Of a stretch of DNA of 64,000 nt, positions 56,297 to 64,000 are shown piece by piece. Both the position numbers and the translations under genes were made by a program. The notes beneath the pieces were generated by a model that worked only from the letters and a program-made list of their open reading frames with translations, made no database searches and was not told where the DNA came from. Every line of letters starts with the position of its first letter. The first letter of the stretch is position 1. Source of the stretch: Leptodactylus fallax (Eukaryota > Chordata > Amphibia > Anura > Leptodactylidae); the NCBI GenBank assembly GCA_947044405.1, contig CAMRHE010000077.1, positions 5,485,501-5,549,500 of the forward strand. The letters run 5' to 3'.

Positions 56297-56726
56297 TTAA
56301 AGAGGACCTTTCACCACCTCCAACAAGTCCAGATCTCTACAATATTTATTAGCTTCTGCTCCATTGATTCTGGAACAGTAAGAATTTTTTTTCTCTAGCC
56401 TCCGCCATTCCTAAGCTATCAGTGCTGTTTTGGTGCCTATGTTATTTAGGCTCTGTACTGTTAGGAGGGCAGTGTCAGGCAGGAGCAGACAAGGGGTGTG
56501 ATTATGAGCTCTGATTGGAGCTCTGAATCACGCCCCCTGCCTGACACTGACCTTATCACATTACAGAGCATAAATAGCACATCAGGCACCAAAACTACTT
56601 GCGCTTGTTTCTCAGGAACATGAGGGCTAGAGAAAAAATGACAACTGCCCTGGAATCAGTGGAGTGGAGCCTATTAACAGATAATAAGAACTTGAATTGG
56701 TGGAGGTGGTGAAAGGTCCTCTCTAA
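56297..56726. mobile_element. Hairpin TTAA MITE (GAGGACCTTTCACCACCTCCA)
   Basis: Left TTAAAGAGGACCTTTCACCA, right inverted TTAGAGAGGACCTTTCACCA. The arms are inverted over about 200 bp each: TTTTTTCTCTAGCC, TTTTGGTGCCT and GGCAGTGTCAGGCAGG recur inverted. A half copy lies at 17493. Confidence 0.87.
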
Positions 56727-57044
56727 GTCTACTTACTATTGGCAGTGCAGCTTTGTCTCATTCTGTTCAAGTAATCTGCAATTGTCTCATAGGAGTTTCT
56801 GGATTAATATTGTCAGATTATTGCTTGAATTTGCTGAACCAGCATTTTTTTGCAACCCTACTGACTGGGCTACCATGCTTCAATAAATGTAATACTTTTC
56901 CTGGGTTGTTCAGGATCGGAAGATAATTGATCAGTATCAGATCGGTTGGAGTCCAACACCTGGACCCCAAACCAATCAGATGATGCAGCTGCCAGGAGCC
57001 ATATATAAGATTTATGGCCAGCTAAAGCCCTGCTCTTATGAGAA

Positions 57045-57420
57045 ATCTAAATCACATCAATGTTTGGTGTGACCATCTTTTCTATCAATTCCTCTAGGTA
57101 GACTTGTACACGGTTCTTGAAGGAACTCAATAGGGAGGTTGTTCCAAACATCTTGGAGAACTAAGCACAGATCTTCTGTAGATGTAGGCTTGCTCCAATC
57201 CTTCTGTCTCTTCATATAATCCCAGACAGACTGGATGATGTTGAGATCCATATCATCACTTCCAGGACTCCTCCTCTAAACAGCAGTGACAAAAAATATT
57301 GATGTGATTTAGTTTTCTCTTTTGTTCATTCACTTCATTTTGTTAATTGCCAAAAAATAAATAATAATCACTTCTATTTTTGAAAATTTTCTTACTTTGC
57401 AGCATTTTTCTATTTGCCTA
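57045..57420 (-). mobile_element. Tc1-derived remnant with transposase C-terminal codons
   Basis: TIR-like ends (AAATCACATCAATGTTTGGT and inverted AAATCACATCAATATTTTTT) enclose only the C-terminal block. On the minus strand 57057-57251 reads DLNIIQSVWDYMKRQKDWSK onwards to PRGIDRKDGHTKH, the Tc1 end after the catalytic Glu position (here Gln, IIQS). Non-functional. Same derivative as 25370-25680. Confidence 0.75.
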
Positions 57421-57429
57421 AAACGTTTG

Positions 57430-59205
57430 CGCAGTAGTGAGAAGTAAATATTACTTACATGGATTTAGTTACAACTGAGTGTACAACTAGAATTATACTT
57501 ATATAATGTAATATAATATAAGACTTGTATAGTTGTATAGCCATTTCTCACAACTCCTCCATATACACGCACACTTGACTAGGCCTAGCCTGCAAGTGTT
57601 ATGAATGGGGAACATGGAGTCAGCTGTTGTCAGACACTTTTGGCTGCAGCTTATCTCACCTAAGGATAAAAGAATTGGCATGTTGAAATCCAATAGATCC
57701 TTCTTTCATTCAAGATCTGTTGGAACACCCCCAAACACATTAGATGGATGGATGGACCAAAATTGCCAGTATGAATGACATTAATGTAATGTGTATGATC
57801 AGCTTAACAAGCTGGGAGTGAAAGACTGAAAGCAGAATATGATATTAAACTCTTCTTTATAAAATATCTAAGAAGTACCATATATGACTACTAATGAATC
57901 CTGTGACTGTGCAGTATTTGGAACATCTTCTAGAACATTTCCAGTAGCCTTTTTATTGAATGTATTATTATTAACTGAGGCTTCTCTGTGTTATCTTTCT
58001 ACATTCATTATGTGTTTGTTTTCCTAATGTAGAATGTCATTTTTTTCTTGGCCCGCTCACCATTTCTGGTCCTTTTTCATAAATCCCTGCAGCTAGCAGC
58101 TGCATTGTGGTTGGCAGGATCAGCGGCAACGCTTACAGCATGCATGGTATTGTTCCAGCTTTCAGACTAAATAACAGACATGGCTTGTATAGACAAGAAA
58201 TAATAAACTCCTACAGTAGTGAGTACTGTAACAAAACAAAGTAAATCTAACGTAAAATGACACAAGGGATTAAATGTTGCATAAATCGGTCATCATGACT
58301 AAGTAAGGGACATTTTAAGTAGATGTTTAAGGGGAAAAAGAACAGAGGACATGATGGCACCTGCTCACAAGATGGTACTATATATGATCCATCACCAGTG
58401 ATTTTAGTTTCAAAGGTATTTATTGGATGAAACAGGAGTGATAGTAAATATGCAATACAACAGTGAACAAAATAGCTATAGAAATAAGGAATACATCTGC
58501 AGTCACTGTCAAGAGGTATAGGTGACGGGAATTATGTAGATCATAGAAATGAAAAATTGAAAGAGAAAATGATAGCAGTAAATGCAACACTGATAAAGTA
58601 AGCCAAAAGAATAGAAATGTTTGCAACATAAGAAAAAACAAGAACAGAAGTGCGAGTAGGGGTAAGGGCCTCAACCCCAGGGAAGGATGTCAACCTCAGA
58701 ATTTTTTGTCCAAGTATTATAATTGTCCCGTTAGCATTGTTGACCCAAGGAGACCACACCTTATCACTGGGTCCGATTATCATCTATAGTGGTGTTGATC
58801 TTTTCAAAGAGCATAGTTAAAGTCCACGTGTCTGATGATACCTGTGAACTTGAAGTTCCTGAACACCAATACAAAATCTTTAATGGCACCTACCTACCTT
58901 GTGCCATTTAGAATAGTGGTACATTTTATTTGGGATAGGGACCTTTTTGGCACCAAGGGGTCTAGGGCCCAGTAGCCACTGCTCACTCTCCATCCCCTAT
59001 TGCTATCCCCCTGATAGTGGATCTACTGTCTTGTTCTTGTGTGTAGCATTATTTCGGTACAGGACAGTAGAGCAATGGCCCTACTGGATCTCATAGCTTC
59101 ATAGATTACTATGATCTGTGAGTCTGATACAACAGAGCCATGGCTGGTCCAGGTAATGTGACTGTCACATGAATTTTATTTCACTAACTTAACATGGCTG
59201 TCTGA
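57430..59205. other. Nothing recognised
   Basis: No supported gene or complete repeat. Minus-strand open frames at 58420-58783 are leucine- and phenylalanine-rich low-complexity and resemble no family. Confidence 0.45.
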
Positions 59206-59212
59206 AACAGGC

Positions 59213-59533
59213 CCTAAGATGGCCATACGTATTAGACTCATATTACATATTAGACTCATCTGGCCATACATATTAGTCAAACAAAGTAGACAAATTTGGC
59301 CAATAATACCAAGAACAACCATGTTGGAACTTTTTGGCCAATGAGTGGCAGAAAATAAGACTATTTGGCATGATCACATGCTTTTGGCCGATCAACAGCC
59401 CATTTGTGCAGACTCACTGCAGTTTAGTTAAGTTGTTAATGTTGATGGTGGGATCATTCATACAATGAGACCACCATCAACAGAAAGGCCACATCACAGC
59501 CACCCAAAATCTAATGTGTATGGCCAGCTTTAA
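59213..59533. mobile_element. MITE (TGGCCATACACATTAGA family)
   Basis: Left CTAAGATGGCCATACGTATT, right inverted TTAAAGCTGGCCATACACAT. The inner 59216-59275 holds a local duplication of GGCCATACRTATTAG. Confidence 0.75.
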
Positions 59534-59917
59534 TGGAAGAGCTTTCAATGAACAATTCAGAAGGACCACAAATAACCTGCATATTTTAGGAACTTCCTGA
59601 TTTATGATGTCATCTGCATCTTCCTACTGGAGCGTCAGACCGAAGACACTGTCTATGTCAAGGTTACATCTCATTACAAAATAGCCGACAACTAGAAAAT
59701 ATTTCTATGGACTTGGCCATGGATTGTTTTCATCTAATCATTTTTAATTGGAGCTTACTGAGATTAGTACTGTGTTGAATTTGTTCATTCGCATCATTAT
59801 GGTTTTGTACCCTTTATGTCCCAGAGGTATCAATCGCTTCCCTAAATACAAAAGGAGAAATTGTTCTGTGTATCTGATGTGTGAATAATGAATGCATTGT
59901 TTACTCTCTGGTTTCAG

Positions 59918-59963
59918 ATAACTCTCCCGCTGGTCTCAGTGCTGGATGCCTGACTGAACACTG
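59918..59963 (+). other. Candidate small exon (46 nt)
   Basis: A pyrimidine-rich acceptor (TTACTCTCTGGTTTCAG, ending 59917) and a good donor (CACTG|GTAAGC, 59963/59964) bracket 46 nt. One frame is open across it (NSPAGLSAGCLTEHW) but matches nothing I recognise. Could be a 5' UTR exon, possibly of the same gene as 36740-36811, or chance. Confidence 0.25.
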
Positions 59964-60647
59964 GTAAGCTCTCTGAGAATGTTTCTATTGTTATATTACA
60001 TATACAGAGGGACACCAAGAAAAATTAGGTCAATTTAATGCATTCATTAGGTGAAAATCATGCAGATGAAACGATTAGCACTGTGTCAATTCCAGCTGCA
60101 CCCTGGTCCTAAAAACAATTATTAAGTCTGTGTTTGTTTTTGAAGGGCACAATAACTGGGTGATGGCATGCCCATGTGCATATTTCTGCTGCTCACTCAT
60201 TTTACCATCTAAAATTATCCACAATGTACGTTGGAGTTGTTCTTCTCTGTTATACAGGCTGGTATAACAACTTCAACCATCATGGTTGGGCTTGCCCTAC
60301 CAGAAAAAAATAAATATGAAATATGCATTGACTTACTGTATAGTAGTATTCGAAAAATGTTTGCGCTAAGACTGTAAAGTTAAATTGTAACCAAACTTTC
60401 AAAAAACTTCTTGCCACTTCATGGTGACCCATCAGAAGTTTTGATCGGTGAGGGTCCGGGTGCTGAGAACCCTACTGATTGCTAAAATAAGAGCAAGAGC
60501 ACCAAGTTCTGTATCCCATAGTCTTTGTTCAGGTTTCAGACCCAATAGAAAATTTTGGAATCTAAACACAGCCAAAGGGGCACAGCACTCAGCTGAGCGA
60601 TTCTACCACTTTGCTTTAGTGTTTGGTGGGGTTTGGATTGATAAATC

Positions 60648-60965
60648 TTAAAGGGGCTATCCAGTTTCTAATATTGATGGCCAAGCCTTAGGATAGGTTA
60701 TCAATATTAGATATTTGAGGGTCCAACACCCAGGATCCCCACAGATCTGGTGTTTGGGGATAGCACTGCTCCCGATAATGTTTACATGCTGAAAGCCGCA
60801 TTGCTCCCTTACCATACAAACCGTAGTGGTGGCTTTAGGTACTGCAGCAATGTCCCACTGAAGTCTAGCAGTGCGACTCCCGGCACTCCGATCAGCAAAT
60901 TTGCGGAGGTTCCAGGTGTAGGATCTTATACTGATGATCTATCCTTAGGACAACCTAATAAAGCT
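60648..60965. mobile_element. TTAA MITE (GGGGCTATCCAGTTTCTAAT)
   Basis: TTAAAGGGGCTATCCAGTTT at the left. The inner pair CCTTAGGATAGGTTATCAAT and inverted GATGATCTATCCTTAGG marks the arms. The right end AGGACAACCTAATAAAG is decayed. Confidence 0.65.
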
Positions 60966-61394
60966 GTGCTATATAATAACCTCATAAACCTTGTAAAATA
61001 AACCTCAGCTATCTGAATTATACATTCCACATGTGCAGTAACCTTCCTTATCGATCTCAGCAAAGTCAGTCGTGACAAGTATATAAGTCATTACTGTGGG
61101 TGTTTCCCAAGCAGGATTCCCAGGGGTCCCTTAAACACTGATCAGAGATTCCCCAGAACACAACAACAAGACCTATGACTTTTACAGTGAGGAAGGAAAA
61201 CTCATTTCTCTGTGCTCCAAGATGCTTTGCAAAGCAGTGACCATATCTGAGCCCAATTATAACACTGGGCAAGAATCATAGAATGGTTTACCTGTCCCAA
61301 CACCAAGGTTCTTTGAGCCAGTGATGGTATTAGAGGTTAGCCAGGAGTGGAAACATATTTAAGGGGTTCCTATCCAGTAATAAGGTTGAGAATC

Positions 61395-61645
61395 GCTGGG
61401 TCACAGTAACACTAACTTAATAGTGTGATGAACCGACCCTCAGTTTTATATCTTTCTTGGAAGTGTGTTTTTACTTGTTCATATAAAAATCTGTTAATTT
61501 TCAGTTCTTGTATCACACCATGTCTGATGAAGGGAGCGAGTACTCCTGAAAGCTTACTTATAAATATACTCAGTTAGCCTCTAAAAGGTATCGCCTGATT
61601 TCTTCACTCTTCCACTACTTTCAATGGCTAACACGGTACAACATT
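61395..61645 (+). repeat. Penelope-like retroelement remnant with hammerhead ribozyme fold
   Basis: A dispersed-repeat type I associate with Penelope-like elements (GATGAAGGG...GAAAGCTTAC...TAAAAGGTATC...GGCTAACACGGTACAAC). No RT or GIY-YIG coding remains. See the ribozyme entry for the fold. Confidence 0.6.
61508..61641 (+). ncRNA. Type I hammerhead ribozyme candidate
   Basis: A self-cleaving RNA motif. The core boxes are CTGATGA (61524-61530), GAAA (61548-61551) and the cleavage dinucleotide U-A (61629-61630). Stem I pairs CCATGT (61518-61523) with ACACGG (61631-61636), with one A-C mismatch. After a 5-nt bulge, TTGTA (61508-61512) pairs with TACAA (61637-61641). Stem II is AGGGAG (61531-61536) with CTCCT (61543-61547), with one bulged G. 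Stem III is AGC (61551-61553) with GCT (61627-61629), closing a loop of about 73 nt. Predicted cut after 61630. Such motifs are known in Penelope-like elements. The fold was drawn by hand. Confidence 0.6.
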
Positions 61646-61649
61646 ATAC

Positions 61650-63480
61650 TACTATTTACTTGTTCATGTCAGTCCTCCCCCTACTTGTTGGAATATTGTG
61701 CTTAAGTTGGGTTTACACTGCTGGACGATAAGCTTCACTGGTTTTTATCCCTGGTCAGATGGCGATGGGGGATAGTAGGCCAGTGACCTTAACTTGACCC
61801 ATCCCTCCCAGCACCTAGGAAGGTACCCATCTCTCCGAGGATTCTGAAAAGGAGGGAGAAGGAGGGCTGGCTGGGGAGGTGAAGGGTGTAGCTGGGGAGG
61901 GTCTCACATTGAGGTGGGGTGAGGTTTCTTTTGTCTTTGTGTGGAGCCTGAAAGAGACACAGCTAAGAGCAAGCTGGGCTCAGGTATTACTCTATACTTT
62001 ATTTCCATTTTTGTTTTATGTGCTGTATCATCGCACTTTTGCTCGTATATTTATGCTTGATCATATTAATATTGTATATTTCTGTATATGCTATTAATTA
62101 GTACCGACCGACTTGGGTTAGTAAATACATAAAATTTATACAGCTCGTTTCATTCTATCCTACGAACTCGGTCTGCTCACGGGTTGTGAGTGGAAGGTTG
62201 AGAAGGGTGATCACAGGTAGGCCAAGAGGCTTGGCAAGGCGATATTCTTCACAAATAGTCTTGAAGAAACCAATAGTAAGATCACACTGCATTTTTTCGA
62301 GCTGATTTTGAGGTGGTTTTCCCCTCAAAGTCTGCTCCACAAAACGCCCCTAATGCACCATCCATTGGCTTCATGATCGGAATCTCCCCTGAAGGTGCAG
62401 AGTGTGACCATGCATTGATCAACCCCATTGAGTAGGCTGATCAGAGCCGTGCACACCTGCAACGGAAGCTACGGCAAAATATGCCTCAGGTTTTCTGTGA
62501 ATACAGTCTGAAAGGAAAAGTTCTATATTGAATGTGAAAAAATAAACCACCACATATAGTAAAAAGCTTCATTATATAGTATATCTGGCCTAACTTACAA
62601 TGGATCTCCTACCCATCATTTCCAACCAAAGCCTTACCTGGGATTTCTGATGAGGATGTTGCAGGCTTTTTTTCCTTCCTACTTTCTCCATACTATAAAG
62701 CCACCATGATGTCATAATATGTCATCTGTATGAACAATGGACCCAAGAGACGGAGTATTTCCTTACCCAGGTAATTGGGTACTCCATGATGTTGAATAAA
62801 TTAGGCAGGAAGAACTTTCAAGATTCTTATGTTTGTAAATAATTCGGATGATGGGACATGACAATTTGACATGTAGCTACAGTACAGACAGTATGTACAT
62901 GTATGTATAAAGGTTTAGAAGAAAATGCTCATTGAACAGGTATATTCTATGTAACAGGTTTTTTCCAAACCATTTATTGCATCCGCAGTCTGTATCTGTT
63001 CTGCCAGTAAATAGTAGCAAACATTGTGCTGAGCTGATGTATATCTGTGACTTTCCGATATGATCTCATTACTGTGCTGTCTACCGCTTGTCCTGATGAG
63101 AGTGAAGTGCCTTTGTGGCAACTTGCTGCCAGAATTGATTACTTGTCTCAGACAGTGAATTCACTTTGATCCCAGTCTTGTACCTATAGAGCGTCCAGCA
63201 GTGTGTGGAACTTGATTCTGTCATCTGATTTCGTGAAGAGATTAATGTTATTCACTCACCTTCTATCACTATAATACATTTCCTAGCGAGGACTGAACCT
63301 GTATGTAATTCTGTTTCACATTATACCTGATGTTAGACTATTATATTGGTTGTTTATAGATATTTTAATGATATGAGCATTTACATGCTTTTCTATGGCA
63401 AGGTGAGTAATCTGATGGCTGTAGAGTCACTGTAATTTCATACCAAGCAAATGACAAGGATTCTAGTCTGCAGTGACATA
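61650..63480. other. Nothing recognised
   Basis: No coding exon or complete repeat supported. Confidence 0.45.
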
Positions 63481-63486
63481 TAAATA

Positions 63487-63488
63487 CA

Positions 63489-63530
<42 letters not shown>
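63487..63530. repeat. (TA)n microsatellite
   Basis: About 20 TA units. Confidence 0.95.
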
Positions 63531-63532
<2 letters not shown>

Positions 63533-64000
63533 GGGAAGGTAGCTTGGTAGCAGCAATGGTGTGGACCCAACCAGTCAGAGACAGGGACACGAAGTCTGGT
63601 GCAAAACAGGTTTATTTGAAAAAACAGCAAAAATAAATAAACCTTACATCAGGCACAGAGTAAGCAAAATAAAATACAGCCTTAACTTCAGGCAAAATGT
63701 AAAACAAAACCCTGCACATCCGAGCACTAACTAAACAGTAAATACTAACTGTATGTGGGGCTTGCTACCAGCCACACGAACAAGCAACTTAGCACAATAT
63801 CTTCTCAGCAGACTCAGTGTCAGGACAGACCCAGACACCTCCTCTCACTCCCAGGATCTGCCCTAAAGTGCAGACTCTGAGGCCTTTTATGTCCCAGTAA
63901 CGAGCCTTAGGACCTGGGGCTGAGGCCTACTCAAGACCCGCCCTGGACCACACTTATGTCAGAAATCTGGGGGAGATATACCGTGATTCCAGCACTCTGC
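63531..64000. repeat. Probable dispersed repeat running off the window
   Basis: Begins GTGGGGAAGGTAGCTTGGTA directly after the TA tract. It includes CAGGTTTATTTG followed by A-rich sequence, and GGCCTTTTATGTCCCAGTAA. It resembles antisense LTR-type repeats but no family, paired end or coding sequence is visible. Confidence 0.35.

Noticed and set aside
58420..58783. Leu/Phe-rich minus-strand frames that look like membrane proteins
   Set aside because: Low-complexity composition from A-rich DNA, no splice-supported exon and no family match.
63531..64000. Retroviral LTR
   Set aside because: No paired LTR, primer-binding site or coding sequence visible; left as an unclassified repeat.

Overview
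The window reads as nuclear DNA of a vertebrate, most likely a frog. It has one recognisable host gene with long GT-AG introns. The rest is dense, interleaved repeat: TTAA-flanked MITEs (T2/Kolobok or piggyBac type, ends TTAAAGG...CCTTTAA), hAT-type MITEs, several Tc1/mariner lineages, V-SINE copies, a non-LTR retrotransposon fragment, a Penelope-like fragment and TCTA/TA microsatellites. This repeat mix is typical of anuran genomes. The species cannot be fixed from the sequence alone.

Left part (1-9165): the 5' half of pofut2 (protein O-fucosyltransferase 2) on the minus strand. Five full exons and the first 24 coding bases of a sixth were found by translation and splice sites. Together they give 735 nt (245 codons) in one continuous frame, about 57% of the roughly 429-residue human protein. 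The remaining exons lie beyond base 1. The first intron carries a decayed DD38E Tc1-like transposon. The region upstream of the start codon is GC-rich, with three E-box palindromes, one an exact CLEAR/TFEB-type site, and an RFX X-box-like palindrome.

9180-14936: a G-rich minisatellite of about 150 copies of a 38-39 bp unit, about 100 bp upstream of the promoter elements. It contains 154-bp four-unit higher-order repeats and at least one 960-bp-spaced duplication.

15000-64000: no coding exon of a host gene was recognised. Two untranslated-exon candidates (36740-36811 and 59918-59963) could belong to a gene running rightwards; in human the gene on that side of POFUT2 is COL18A1. The rest is repeats. 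There is an intact-looking DD35E Tc1 transposase (44803-45819), a nearly intact DD38E transposase with one C-terminal stop (46821-47822), an internally deleted DD34E copy nested inside a MITE (25818-27465), a roughly 690-bp fold-back palindrome (24548-25235) and several hairpin MITEs. A Penelope-like remnant at about 61395-61645 folds on paper into a type I hammerhead ribozyme.

The most interesting items are the hammerhead candidate, the two atypical Tc1 lineages (DD35E and DD38E, the latter with inverted repeats that run into the transposase reading frame), the giant minisatellite beside the pofut2 promoter, and a MITE in pofut2 intron 5 whose terminal repeats contain consensus splice donors.
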